Positions 43,568 to 52,901 of a stretch of 64,000 bases of DNA are shown here, piece by piece. The DNA comes from CAYSRC01 sp964446385 (GTDB taxonomy: Bacteria; Bacillota; Clostridia; Oscillospirales; Ruminococcaceae): NCBI GenBank assembly GCA_964446385.1, contig CAYUOH010000003.1:124001-188000 (forward strand), written 5' to 3'. The notes beneath the pieces were generated by a model. That model had not been told where the DNA came from. It did not search any database and worked only from the letters and a program-made list of their open reading frames with translations. A program made the position numbers and the translations under genes. The first letter of the stretch is position 1; each line of letters starts with the position of its first letter.

Positions 43568-44303
43568 TTTTCTTCTCCTTGCGAGCAAGATTTTTAATCG
43601 CGCTGACTTCTTCCTTTGTAAGCTCCCGGTACTGTCCGGTCTGAAGCATTCCCAGGCGGATTGGGCCTATGGACTGCCGCTTAAGCCTCTTTACCTCAAG
43701 GCCGAGTGCCTCGCACATAAGGCGAATTTCACGATTTTTCCCCTCGGTAAGCACAACCTCCACAACACCCCGGGCGGGATCGTCATTCAGAAGACGCGTG
43801 GATGATGCGAAAAGAGTATCCCCCTCAGAGGTTTTCACGCCGGTGGCCATTGCAATAAGCTGTTGCTCTGTGGGGGCAGGACTCAGCGTAACGCGGTACA
43901 GTTTGTTTATGTTACCCGAAGGGTGTGTAATAAGGTTGGCAAAATCACCGTCGTTGGTGAACAGAAGAAGGCCCTCGCTGTCCTTGTCCAAACGACCTAC
44001 GGGATACACGCGGGTATCAAGATCATTCAAAAGCTCGGTGACTATTTTACCGGCGTGGCTGTCACTCATGGTAGTTACATATCCGCGAGGCTTGTTGAGG
44101 GCGTAGTAAACCTTTGTTATCTTTTTTTCGAAATAAATCCTGTTACCGTCCACCGCAACAACGTCCTTTGCGGGGTTAATCTTGACGCCAATTGTCGCGA
44201 CGTGACCGTTTACCTTTACACGTCCCTGCTGTATAAGCAGCTCCGCCGCCCGCCGGGAACAGTATCCCTGGGCAGAAAGCACTTTCTGAATACGTTCTTC
44301 CAT
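43554..44303 (-). CDS. rluB: 23S rRNA pseudouridine synthase, RluB/RsuA family
   Basis: A 249-residue cytoplasmic enzyme. The S4 RNA-binding domain covers about residues 1-60 (CSRRAAELLIQQGRVKVNG), and the catalytic domain has the aspartate in GRLDKDSEGLLL. KxxNRExRLMCEALGLEVKRLKR near the C-terminus is typical. It modifies a uridine of 23S rRNA helix 89 or a nearby site in the RluB group. Its ATG overlaps the ytfJ stop by one base (TAATG). This position next to scpAB-ytfJ is conserved in many Clostridia. Confidence 0.93.
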   Translation of the reverse strand: MEERIQKVLSAQGYCSRRAAELLIQQGRVKVNGHVATIGVKINPAKDVVAVDGNRIYFEKKITKVYYALNKPRGYVTTMSDSHAGKIVTELLNDLDTRVYPVGRLDKDSEGLLLFTNDGDFANLITHPSGNINKLYRVTLSPAPTEQQLIAMATGVKTSEGDTLFASSTRLLNDDPARGVVEVVLTEGKNREIRLMCEALGLEVKRLKRQSIGPIRLGMLQTGQYRELTKEEVSAIKNLARKEKKSARE

Positions 44304-44671
44304 TATTTACCGGCCTTCATGTCGTTGATTTTGTCGATTATTTCCGGAACGCTGCGCACTATGTTGTCCGCTGTGCTTCCGACGGTGTCAAGCTGCAGAA
44401 TTCGTACGCCATGCTCTCCGCTTACGAGGAAAGCGATGGGGACTATACTCACTCCCACTCCCGCTCCGCCGCCGAAATATTCGCCGTTCTTTGATGAGGG
44501 AATGTCGCTGCCGCCGCTGCCCATGCCAATGGTAACCTTGCATACCGGCACTGCGATGTTGCCGTTGCCCATATCAATGGGATCGCCTATAACCGTATTG
44601 GTTCTTGCAAGATCCTTGATTTTTTCAACTGCTGTTTCAAGAATGCCGCCGATATTACTGCTCTGTGACAT
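44303..44671 (-). CDS. ytfJ: GerW/YtfJ family sporulation protein
   Basis: A 122-residue protein with the YtfJ core: TNTVIGDPIDMGNGN, KVTIGMGSGGSDIP, GGGAGVGVSIVPIAFLV and DTVGS. In Bacillus the homologue is a sporulation protein needed for normal germination. Its presence suggests the organism or its lineage forms endospores. Encoded within the scpA-scpB-DUF2953-ytfJ cluster, overlapping DUF2953 by 17 nt. Confidence 0.93.
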   Translation of the reverse strand: MSQSSNIGGILETAVEKIKDLARTNTVIGDPIDMGNGNIAVPVCKVTIGMGSGGSDIPSSKNGEYFGGGAGVGVSIVPIAFLVSGEHGVRILQLDTVGSTADNIVRSVPEIIDKINDMKAGK

Positions 44672-45323
44672 TTTTGTTCTCCTTTTCAGCCTTGTTTAGT
44701 ATTTTGAGATATTTAATAAAGATAATGATTCCCGCAATCAGGATTGTAAACGGTGTACCGTGGATAACGGCGCCAACGCGGGGTGCGGGAGGCTCCCCCA
44801 GAGGGTCAAAAACGGGATTGAAGTCCATGCGTATATATGTAGTACGCCTGAAAAGCTTTGCAAGGAGAGGCATAACATTTCCCGCGGCGGACCAGGCTGC
44901 ACCGAGAATGGAACCCGTTAAAAACGGGTCCCTCGCACTGATTGGGACCGCTACATCAATATCAAGTATATCGATGTGTTTCAACAGCCATTTCAGCGTG
45001 GTGCCGGCGTCGTTAAGCACATCCCACACAATGCCGGGCGTAACCTTGAATCTGCTCTGTCTCTTTTCGGACTTGTTTTCTTCTTTCTTTTCGGGTTCCT
45101 CGCCGTTTTTATCCGGTGAATCTTCATTCTTTTCTTTCTTTTTTCCACCCAGTTTGATTTTGAAACAAATGAGGTTTAATTCTGCTCTGAATTTACGGTC
45201 ATAGTAAAGGAAACTGAAACTTACGGGGATAAGCATCACCAATATCAGTGCTGCGAGAATTCCGAGGATCAGTATCCCGCCCCATTTTAGGATTCCAAGC
45301 AGAATTTTCAGGATTATTTTCAT
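44655..45323 (-). CDS. DUF2953 membrane protein
   Basis: A 222-residue protein with an N-terminal helix (about residues 12-35), a highly charged K/E-rich stretch at about 60-90, a soluble middle portion and a C-terminal hydrophobic helix. Short conserved segments (GSILGAAWSA, FNPVFDP) fit DUF2953, which in Clostridia and Bacillus is encoded next to ytfJ and is sometimes linked to sporulation. Function unknown. Four-base overlap with scpB upstream and 17-base overlap with ytfJ downstream. Confidence 0.85.
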   Translation of the reverse strand: MKIILKILLGILKWGGILILGILAALILVMLIPVSFSFLYYDRKFRAELNLICFKIKLGGKKKEKNEDSPDKNGEEPEKKEENKSEKRQSRFKVTPGIVWDVLNDAGTTLKWLLKHIDILDIDVAVPISARDPFLTGSILGAAWSAAGNVMPLLAKLFRRTTYIRMDFNPVFDPLGEPPAPRVGAVIHGTPFTILIAGIIIFIKYLKILNKAEKENKNVTEQ

Positions 45324-45889
45324 CTTTCCAGATCGGGGTCATCCCCGTCGTATATAGCGTCCTCATCAAGAAGACCGACTTCTCCTGTTATTGAAGGAAG
45401 ATCCTCCAAGCTTTGCAATCCGAAGCATCTTAAAAATGTGTCAGTAGTCTTAAAGCTTACAGGTCGTCCGGGCAAGTCAAGACGTCCGGCCTCTACCACA
45501 AGGCCTTTGGATATAAGATTGTTTACCGAACTGCTGCAGTCCACGCCGCGTATCTGATCTATATAGCTGCGGGACACAGGCTGGTTATACGCTATGATTG
45601 CCAGAACCTCAAGAGAGGCCTGGGTCAGAGGAGTGTTGCGTCGGGTATCAAGCGCCCGTGTGACGAAATCGGCGTTAACCGGGCGGGTGCACAACTGGTA
45701 GCGGTCCTCGAACTGCATCAGGCTGATACCGCTTTCGCGGTCGTCAAGCTCAGCCTTTATCGATTTAAGCAAAGACAGCACGACTGTTTTATCCTGGCCG
45801 ATGGCCTCAGCTATCCTGTCTGCTCCTACAGGTTCTGCCACTGCGAAAAGAACAGCCTCCACGGCCCCCTTGTAAAGGGTTGTATTCAT
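45320..45889 (-). CDS. scpB: segregation and condensation protein B
   Basis: A 189-residue winged-helix protein. VEAVLFAVAEPV at the N-terminus, TRRNTPLTQASLEVLAIIAYNQPVSRSYIDQIRGVD, and LVEAGRLDLPGRPVSFKTTDTFLRCFGL are family hallmarks. ScpB dimers join ScpA and SMC in the condensin that compacts and separates the chromosome. Overlaps scpA upstream and DUF2953 downstream by four bases each. Confidence 0.96.
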   Translation of the reverse strand: MNTTLYKGAVEAVLFAVAEPVGADRIAEAIGQDKTVVLSLLKSIKAELDDRESGISLMQFEDRYQLCTRPVNADFVTRALDTRRNTPLTQASLEVLAIIAYNQPVSRSYIDQIRGVDCSSSVNNLISKGLVVEAGRLDLPGRPVSFKTTDTFLRCFGLQSLEDLPSITGEVGLLDEDAIYDGDDPDLER

Positions 45890-46599
45890 TGCTGCCTCCT
45901 TCTGCTGTTCTCAATAACAGCCACATATCCTTCATCAGAAAGTGTTATACGATTGGCACGGATAAGCTCCAGCACCCCTAAAAATGTGGCTACTGCTTCG
46001 CTGCGTGATTTGCATTCCGCGAAGAAATCAAAAATTTTATTCACCCCGTTGCGGCGGATACCGCGGAGAATATGCATAATGCGGGAAGTTACGGACACCA
46101 CGGGTGCGGTAACCAAAGTCTCAAATTCCGCTGTACTGATATTCCGCCGGTTTACCATACGGCTGTTCATTCCCTCAGCTGCGGTAAACAGCTCATAGGG
46201 GTCGTGGAGTATGGTATATTCAGTATTGAATTCCATCTCCATAGGCTCCCGGACAAACATACCGGAGCCTTCTGCCATACTGCGAAGCCGCGACGCGGCC
46301 TGTTTGCACAGACTGTACTCGATAAGCTGTCCGGTAAGCTCACGCTCCATCTGCTCAGTTTCCTCCTGCCGGGGCAGAAGTGCCGTTGATTTCATATGAA
46401 CCAGACGGGCGGCCATCTCAATAAATTCGCTTGTGGGGTCCAGCTGAGATGTGTCGGATTTGTTCAAAAAAACGAGGTACTGGTCAATGAGTTCGTAAAT
46501 CTTTATATCGTAAAGGTTCATCTTGTGTGACGTCACAAGATGAAGCAGAAGGTCCAGAGGGCCCTCGAACTGTTCAAGTTTGAATTTGACAGCGGACAT
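45886..46599 (-). CDS. scpA: segregation and condensation protein A
   Basis: A 237-residue kleisin. The N-terminus FEGPLDLLLHLVTSHKMNLYDI contacts the SMC neck, and the C-terminal FLGVLELIRANRITLSDEG is the winged helix that binds the SMC head. It is the bridging subunit of the SMC-ScpAB condensin. Two nt after the M50 protease gene, overlapping scpB by four bases. Confidence 0.96.
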   Translation of the reverse strand: MSAVKFKLEQFEGPLDLLLHLVTSHKMNLYDIKIYELIDQYLVFLNKSDTSQLDPTSEFIEMAARLVHMKSTALLPRQEETEQMERELTGQLIEYSLCKQAASRLRSMAEGSGMFVREPMEMEFNTEYTILHDPYELFTAAEGMNSRMVNRRNISTAEFETLVTAPVVSVTSRIMHILRGIRRNGVNKIFDFFAECKSRSEAVATFLGVLELIRANRITLSDEGYVAVIENSRRRQQ

Positions 46600-46601
46600 C
46601 G

Positions 46602-47273
46602 TTACCTCGGTACGTATATTCTGGTCATTATTGCGTCCACAAAACGGCTAAGCACGTCGTAGCAGTTAACGGCCGCGGTGTTAAGAAAGTTCAGAGGAGT
46701 ATCAAGCACCCCGGCGTAAAGCAGAATGAAAACTCCGATAAAAATGTACTGCTCGTATTTCATAATGCCAAAATATATCTTTTCGGGCAGAAGCGACCCG
46801 AATATTTTGGATCCGTCAAAGGGGGGAATCGGCAGAAGATTAAACACGCACAACCTGACGTCAATTATCGCTATCAGGTAGAACAGCGTGTAAAGTACGT
46901 TTATTGCGTCCCCGGAATTTCCGAATACATAAATCCAGAGAAAAACCTTTGAAATGATATATGATATATAACCCAGAAGAAAATTGCTTACGGGCCCTGC
47001 CAGGGCGGAAAGTGCCATACCTCCCTTGCGGTTGCGGTAGTAATTTGGGTTGATAGGCACAGGCTTAGCCCATCCTATACCGACTGTAAGCATACACAGC
47101 ATACCAACGAGGTCAATGTGCTTCAGCGGATTCAATGTCAGACGTCCCATCATTTTCGCCGTGGGATCCCCGAGACGGTAGGATACATAGGCGTGGGCGG
47201 TTTCATGTATGGGTATGGCAACCAGCAGAACAATGAGGCGTGCCACGACTTTCAGTACCATTTCGCTGTCCAT
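46602..47273 (-). CDS. site-2-protease-family (M50) membrane metalloprotease
   Basis: A 223-residue membrane protein with about six helices. The zinc motif is IPIHETAHAY (HExxH) in the first helix region. The later N-L-L-P-I-P-P-F-D-G-S-K supplies the third ligand as in FBpase-type M50 proteases. ATG at 47273 is chosen because a GGGGGG site lies just upstream; a start 30 nt earlier is in the same frame but precedes it. In Clostridia this gene regularly precedes scpA. Substrates unknown. Confidence 0.9.
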   Translation of the reverse strand: MDSEMVLKVVARLIVLLVAIPIHETAHAYVSYRLGDPTAKMMGRLTLNPLKHIDLVGMLCMLTVGIGWAKPVPINPNYYRNRKGGMALSALAGPVSNFLLGYISYIISKVFLWIYVFGNSGDAINVLYTLFYLIAIIDVRLCVFNLLPIPPFDGSKIFGSLLPEKIYFGIMKYEQYIFIGVFILLYAGVLDTPLNFLNTAAVNCYDVLSRFVDAIMTRIYVPR

Positions 47274-47353
47274 AGAAAATCCCCCCGAAAACACAAAAGA
47301 CATAATAAGACATATGCATTATATTATATGATTTTTTAACCCAAAAGGCAAAA

Positions 47354-47383
47354 AAATAATCCCTGAAGACGGAGGGATTATTT
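47354..47383. terminator. intrinsic terminator
   Basis: AAATAATCCCT (47354-47364) and AGGGATTATTT (47373-47383) form an 11-bp stem. It lies just after the leftward HD-GYP/GGDEF gene and before the housekeeping operon. Confidence 0.8.
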
Positions 47384-47391
47384 ATGAATTT

Positions 47392-50215
47392 TTATATTTT
47401 GTTTTTTATGGAGTACATGCTTATGTCTGCCCGTTTTACCACGTCGGCAACCGACTTGTCGGTCTCCGGGTCGTAGAACGCAATGCCAAACGACACCGAA
47501 GCCTTACCTTCCTCGTAAGTGGGTATATCCCTTGCCGTTCGTACTGCCTGGTGAAGCTCCGCTGTCAGCCTTCCTGAATTTTCAAGATCTCTCCCCTGAA
47601 GCAGAATGGCAAATTCGTCGCCGCCCACCCGGAACGCCGGACTGTGCACGAAGGCGTTGCATATCAAATTGCAGTTGTTTTTAATATACTGGTCTCCGGT
47701 ACTGTGTCCGTATGTGTCGTTAACCATTTTCAGGCTGTCGCAGTCGCACCATACAACGGCAAAGGGTCCTGCCTCTCCGTTTGCGATATTTTCGTTTAAA
47801 TCAGCCATAAAATCTACATAGGCAGAAAAGGACTTGACGTGCGTAAGCGGATCAGTGTTGGCTCTGTTGATCGCGCCTTCAAGCTCCTCCTGAAGCCTCT
47901 TTGATGCAAATCGTGCATAGTTTATATATGTGGATGATAAAAGGTTAAGATCGAGCGGTTGGTATATGCACTCATATGCGCCTGCGGTAAGCATTTCATT
48001 GACCATGCTGTCGCTTCCCTCGGCGGTAATACCTATTACAGGGCAGTATACACCGACGGATTTGTAGTATTCTGATATTTCAAGAGTAGCATCAACACCG
48101 TTCATGACAGGCATAACGATATCCATCAGTACCATATCGAAACGTTCGACCTGTTGTACGGTTACGATAGCTTCAGCGCCGTTGGACGCAGTAACTACGG
48201 CAGCCCCTTCACCCTCCAGCATTTGTGCGGTTATTTCCCGGGAAAGCTCGTTGTCGTCCACCAGAAGAATACGGGTACCGCCGAACAGATTGCCGAAAAT
48301 ATTGTCACCTGCTGAAGACTCGTCAAGCAGCTTCTGGATACGTTCCTGCTCCTCGGCGTCGGAATTTGCAAGACGCGAACGCCGGCTTCGCAGATAGGAC
48401 GTGGTTATGTCAAGTGCAAACGCAAAATAGATATCTCCGTAATCGTCGGTGTGAACCATATGGCTGTAGACGTCAATCCAGTGAATTTCGCCATCTTTGT
48501 GCTGTATACGGAAAACGACGTGACCTATGCTCTCACCTTCGTCATCAACTTTGCGTCGGTTGATGGATTCATTAACAGAGGCATAGTCCTCCGGATGTAC
48601 CATACCCCGGAAGGTATTTCCTGTATACATCGTAAATTCCTCACGGCTGCTGCAGCCAAATATGTTGACCATAATGTCGTTGAAGAATATCAGGCGCTGA
48701 GTCTCGTCTGCACGATATATAAAGAATCCTCCTGGCATATATTCAGTAAGCTCGCGAACCATGGGAATATTTCCGCGGATAAATTCAGGGCGTCGCAGCA
48801 GGCTTACCTCCATGGTATCATCAGCGTAATCCACCGACATGGTAGAATAGCGCTCAGCCATTTCGGCGACCTTTCTATCATCTCCGTAACGTTGACGAAT
48901 ACAGGCTATGCTTGCAAGTATTTTTTCGGAAAAGGCACCGCACTGGCCGTTGATAATCATTGAATACGCATCAATATAGGAGTAAACAGGCTTGTATTCA
49001 CGCCGTCCGGTTAGAGACTCGAAAACATCCGCGGCAGATACAATCTGGGCGGCAATTGGTATATCCTCTCCGGAAATACCATAGGGGTAGCCGTTTCCGT
49101 CCCATTTTTCGTGATGACACAGTGCCACCTGCTCACAGATTTCGAGGTAGCGTGGTTCGAGATATCCGTTCATTCTTACCAGAATGTCATAACCCTTTCG
49201 GGCATGAGTCTTAACTATATTGAATTCCTCGTCAGTAAGCATGCCCGGTTTCATCAAAATACTGTCGGGGATGGCAATTTTGCCGACGTCGTGCATGGGC
49301 GACGCCGCGGCAATAAGGCGGACATCCTCGGGCGTAAGGCCGTATTCGGGCCAGTCATTCATAACCTGCTCGGCAAGCATATATGTAAATCCTTTTATAA
49401 GACGCAAATGGTTGCTTGTCGCGCTGTCACGGAATTCGATTAACTGGGCAAACATGTCGATGATATTCTCGTTCATGGTACGAAGTATGTAGTTGCTTTC
49501 GTCAAGCCGAACCTGCTGTTCATACTGACGTCTATATGCATCCGTAATATCAATTAAGCATACGGCAACATGATCGTCATCCTCTCCGAGGGAGATAACT
49601 ATTCGGTACCAGCGCCATTCTCCGGCAGTGTCATGATGTCTGAACATTATGGTGTGATCACGTGCGCTGCGGAGCCCCTCACGTACGACATCAGGTTCGA
49701 TGAACCTCATCATCATGCTGCGGTCGTCGGGATGAACGTCGCGGTTGATATTCGGTGTAGTACTCCAGAAAGTTATCCGGTATATCCGGATACGTTTCCT
49801 CAAAGTATTTGTCACGGGTGTATAAAAGATAACTCCAGTCGGAGAGATTAACATAGAAGGAGGACAGGAATGTTTCGGCAAAGTATTTTATAAAAATCTG
49901 GTACTTGTTGCGTTCATTTTCAAGCGTAAGGTTTTCAAGCTCACTTTCCAGAAGTTTGAATCGTAAATTCTGTTGTGTAGAATAGGTTTTTAAAGCCAGT
50001 GTTATGATTAATAACACAAATAATACGAACAGTGAGACAATCCAGGGATTCGTGTCCAGCGTGATTTCAAGGGTGTTCTTCCATGCAATACCGATGCAAA
50101 AAATAACGGTAAGAACTGCCGCAACCGACCAGATCGAGATAAACAGCACGCTGTGTTTCCTGTTGGACAGTAGTTCTTTTATATCCCTGTGCAAAATAGA
50201 GTCCTTGTTGCTCAA
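47392..50215 (-). pseudogene. HD-GYP / PAS / response-regulator / GGDEF signalling protein, frameshifted
   Basis: Two overlapping frames make one c-di-GMP-type protein of about 940 residues. TTG at 50215 (AGAGG upstream) opens the first part: two membrane helices, a coiled-coil and the start of a PAS domain, reaching NFLEYYTE. The second frame resumes with NINRDVHPDDR at about 49750. One extra base near 49750-49760 separates them. Then follow PAS, HD-GYP (MHDVGKIAIPD and HHEKWDGNGYP), a second PAS, a receiver domain with phospho-acceptor in VLMDIVMP, and GGDEF with intact RVGGDEFAI. It would both make and degrade c-di-GMP. Without read-through the cytoplasmic part would need an internal start. 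Real mutation or sequencing error cannot be told apart. Confidence 0.8.
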
Positions 50216-50328
50216 GAAAATATACCTCTTCTGTCACTGAATTTGCATTATTATATAATAATTATAATATCACACTTATATTGCAAAATTCTATATAAAT
50301 ACCTTTCTTTATATTAATATTTTATTGA

Positions 50329-50346
50329 TTGTGAAAATTTTCACAA
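50329..50346. promoter_or_regulatory. Rex-type operator upstream of hydCBA
   Basis: TTGTGAAAATTTTCACAA is an 18-bp perfect palindrome and matches the Rex operator form TTGTGA-N6-TCACAA. Rex is the NADH/NAD+-sensing repressor of fermentative and hydrogenase genes in Firmicutes. The site lies 184 nt before hydC and about 70 nt upstream of the leader hairpins. No rex gene is in this window. Confidence 0.75.
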
Positions 50347-50413
50347 ATTTATCGTTTTTGAGGCCCTCTTCGCCTTTACAAAAGACCTTCTTTGTGATAA
50401 TCTTTCGTTGGAA

Positions 50414-50470
50414 GTTCCGCAGTTTTGCGGGACTGATTGGCTACCCGTTTTTTGCGGAACGGGTTTGTTT
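50414..50470 (+). promoter_or_regulatory. possible transcription attenuator in the hydCBA leader
   Basis: GTTCCGC (50414-50420) can pair with GCGGGAC (50427-50433) or, perfectly, with GCGGAAC (50454-50460). The second pairing would break a terminator-like hairpin ACCCGTT/AACGGGT (50443-50449 and 50458-50464) that is followed by TTTGTTTT. The two structures exclude each other, as in an attenuator. The hydC ribosome binding site (AAGGAG) lies about 50 nt further on. Confidence 0.45.
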
Positions 50471-50529
50471 TATGCCAAATTGAGATCTAAAAAAGTACGA
50501 AGAATAATTAAAAGAAGGAGTAAATATCC

Positions 50530-51018
50530 ATGGCGCATCTCAGCGAAACCGCTGTGGCCAAGATCAACGAGATTTGTGACCGTTACGCAGCGGAAAAAAC
50601 GCCCTTGATTATGATTCTCAGTGACGTCCAGAGAGAGTACGGCTACGTACCCCTTGACGTACAGGAGGTCATCTCAGCCAAAACCGGTATTCCGGTAGCG
50701 GAAATTTACGGCGTTGTAACTTTTTATTCATTTTTCTCCCTGCAGCCCAAGGGTAAATACGTGATCGGTTGTTGCCTCGGCACTGCCTGCTACGTAAAAG
50801 GCGCCCAGAAAATCATTGATCAGTTTTGTGAGCTTTTGGGAATCCAGCCCGGCGAGACCACAAAGGACGGTATGTTCACCATTGACGCTCTGCGTTGCAT
50901 CGGCGCCTGCGCCGCTGCCCCCGCTGTTTCCATCAACGGCGAGGTTTATGCCCGCGTAAAGCTCGACGACGTACCCGGAATCATCAAGACTTACCGTGAG
51001 AAGGGAGGAGCAGCATAA
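50530..51018 (+). CDS. hydC: NAD-dependent [FeFe] hydrogenase subunit HydC (NuoE-like)
   Basis: A 162-residue cytoplasmic subunit with a thioredoxin-like [2Fe-2S] domain. Cysteines lie in GCCLGTACYVKG and about 40 residues later in RCIGACAAAP, as in NuoE/HydC. YGVVTFYSFFSLQPKGKY is characteristic. It relays electrons within the trimeric hydrogenase. First gene of a tight operon; its stop and the hydB start share one base (TAATG). Regulated by the leader and palindrome upstream, by inference. Confidence 0.95.
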   Translation: MAHLSETAVAKINEICDRYAAEKTPLIMILSDVQREYGYVPLDVQEVISAKTGIPVAEIYGVVTFYSFFSLQPKGKYVIGCCLGTACYVKGAQKIIDQFCELLGIQPGETTKDGMFTIDALRCIGACAAAPAVSINGEVYARVKLDDVPGIIKTYREKGGAA

Positions 51019-52883
51019 TGTATACATCTTGTGAGGCATTGCGCGCTGACATCGACAAGTACACCGCGGAACTTCAGTCCAAATTCAACGGCATTGACGG
51101 CAAACGATATGTCATGCTCTGCGGCGGCACCGGCTGTATGGCCGGCGGCACCATGAACCTCAAGAAAGAGTTCGAGCGTCTTGTCGACGCCAACAACCTC
51201 AAAAACGAGGTTGAGATTCGCGTTGTCGGTTGCTTTGGCATGTGCAGTCAGGGTCCCTTCGTCCGTATCTTCCCCGAGGATGTCCTTTACCGTCTGGTAA
51301 AACCCGAAGATATCGAAGAGATTGTAACAAAAGATCTTATGGGTCACGAGACCGTAGACCGTCTGGTTTACGAGGACCCCAACACCAAAGAGAAATTCTC
51401 CAAGATGGAGGATATCCCCTACTATCGAAAACAAAAGCGTATCGCCCTGCACGGCTGCGGCGTTATCGATCCCAATAAGATAGAAGAAGCTCTCGGCTGC
51501 GGCGGCTATAAGGGCTTGTTGAACGCCCTTTCCATGACGCCCGCTGAGGTTGTCAAGCTTGTTTCCGATTCCGGTCTTCGCGGGCGCGGCGGCGGCGGAT
51601 TCCCCACCGGCAGAAAATGGCAGTTTGCGGCCGCTGAAAAGAGTGCCATCAAATATGTCGTCTGCAACGGTGACGAGGGTGATCCCGGTGCATTCATGGA
51701 CCGCAGTGTCCTTGAGGACAACCCCCTTGCCGTTATCGAAGGCATGGCCATTGCAGGCTACGCCATAGGTGCCAGCGAAGGTTATTTCTACATCCGTGCC
51801 GAGTATCCCCGCGCAGTTGATCATATCAACGCCACAATCAAACGTGCCGAAGAAATCGGTCTTCTGGGTGACAATATCATGGGCACAGGTTTCAGCTTCC
51901 ATGCCCATGTTCGTCTGGGCGCAGGCGCATTCGTCTGCGGTGAGGAAACTGCTTTGCTGAACTCCATCATGGGTCAGCGCGGTACTCCCCGTCCCCGTCC
52001 TCCTTTCCCTGCTGTCAAGGGTCTGTGGGACATGCCCACCATTGTCAACAACGTTGAAACACTGGCCACCGTTCCCTACGTTCTCCGCGAAGGTCTCGAC
52101 GCATTCACATGCTACGGCACCGAGCGCAGCAAAGGCACCAAGGTCTTCTGCCTGGGCGGCAAGGTCAATAACGTCGGCCTCGTCGAGGTTCCCATGGGTA
52201 CCACCCTTCGCGAACTGATTTACGATATCGGTGGCGGAATACAGAACGGCAAAAAGTTCAAGGCCATCCAGACCGGAGGCCCTTCCGGCGGCTGCCTTAC
52301 CGAGGAATTCCTTGATACTCCTATTGATTTCGACAACATGGTTGCTGCAGGCTCTATGATGGGCTCAGGCGGCGCCATCGTAATGGATGAAGACAACTGC
52401 ATGGTCGATGTTGCAAAATTCTATATGGGATTTATCTGCGACGAAAGCTGCGGTAAGTGCACACCCTGCCGTATAGGCACCAAGCGCATGCTTGAAATCC
52501 TGAACCGTATAACAAGCGGCCAGGGTACTATGAAGGATTTTGACGAGCTTGAGCAACTGGGCGAAGCCGTACGCAACAACAGCCTGTGCGCCCTCGGCCA
52601 AACCTCCGCTAATCCCATACAGTCTACAATTAAACATTTCCGCGACGAATATCTTGCCCACATCATCGACAAGAAGTGCCCGACTCACGTCTGCAAAGAC
52701 ATGATTCAGTACCACATCGACCCCGAGAAGTGCAAGAAGTGCAGCATGTGCGCCCGCAACTGCCCCACTTCGACTATCCACGGGGAAGCCGGCAAGACAG
52801 TGTTCGAGATCGACACCGCCAAGTGCATCAAGTGCGGAATGTGCATGAGTACCTGCAAGTTTGGCGCAGTGTACGTTGAATAA
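51018..52883 (+). CDS. hydB: NAD-dependent [FeFe] hydrogenase subunit HydB (NuoF-like)
   Basis: A 621-residue flavin subunit. An N-terminal thioredoxin-like [2Fe-2S] domain (about 30-115, VVGCFGMCSQGP), then the NuoF core with FMN/NAD-binding GRGGGGFPTGRKW and GDEGDPGAFMDRS, the 4Fe-4S site CGKCTPCRIG with a later cysteine in NNSLCALGQ, and a C-terminal two-[4Fe-4S] ferredoxin domain (CKKCSMCARNCP, CIKCGMCMSTCK). It exchanges electrons with NAD(H) and is the proposed site of flavin-based bifurcation in HydABC enzymes. Two genes flank it within 20 nt. Confidence 0.96.
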   Translation: MYTSCEALRADIDKYTAELQSKFNGIDGKRYVMLCGGTGCMAGGTMNLKKEFERLVDANNLKNEVEIRVVGCFGMCSQGPFVRIFPEDVLYRLVKPEDIEEIVTKDLMGHETVDRLVYEDPNTKEKFSKMEDIPYYRKQKRIALHGCGVIDPNKIEEALGCGGYKGLLNALSMTPAEVVKLVSDSGLRGRGGGGFPTGRKWQFAAAEKSAIKYVVCNGDEGDPGAFMDRSVLEDNPLAVIEGMAIAGYAIGASEGYFYIRAEYPRAVDHINATIKRAEEIGLLGDNIMGTGFSFHAHVRLGAGAFVCGEETALLNSIMGQRGTPRPRPPFPAVKGLWDMPTIVNNVETLATVPYVLREGLDAFTCYGTERSKGTKVFCLGGKVNNVGLVEVPMGTTLRELIYDIGGGIQNGKKFKAIQTGGPSGGCLTEEFLDTPIDFDNMVAAGSMMGSGGAIVMDEDNCMVDVAKFYMGFICDESCGKCTPCRIGTKRMLEILNRITSGQGTMKDFDELEQLGEAVRNNSLCALGQTSANPIQSTIKHFRDEYLAHIIDKKCPTHVCKDMIQYHIDPEKCKKCSMCARNCPTSTIHGEAGKTVFEIDTAKCIKCGMCMSTCKFGAVYVE

Positions 52884-52901
52884 TAAGGAAGGAGAAGAAT
52901 A

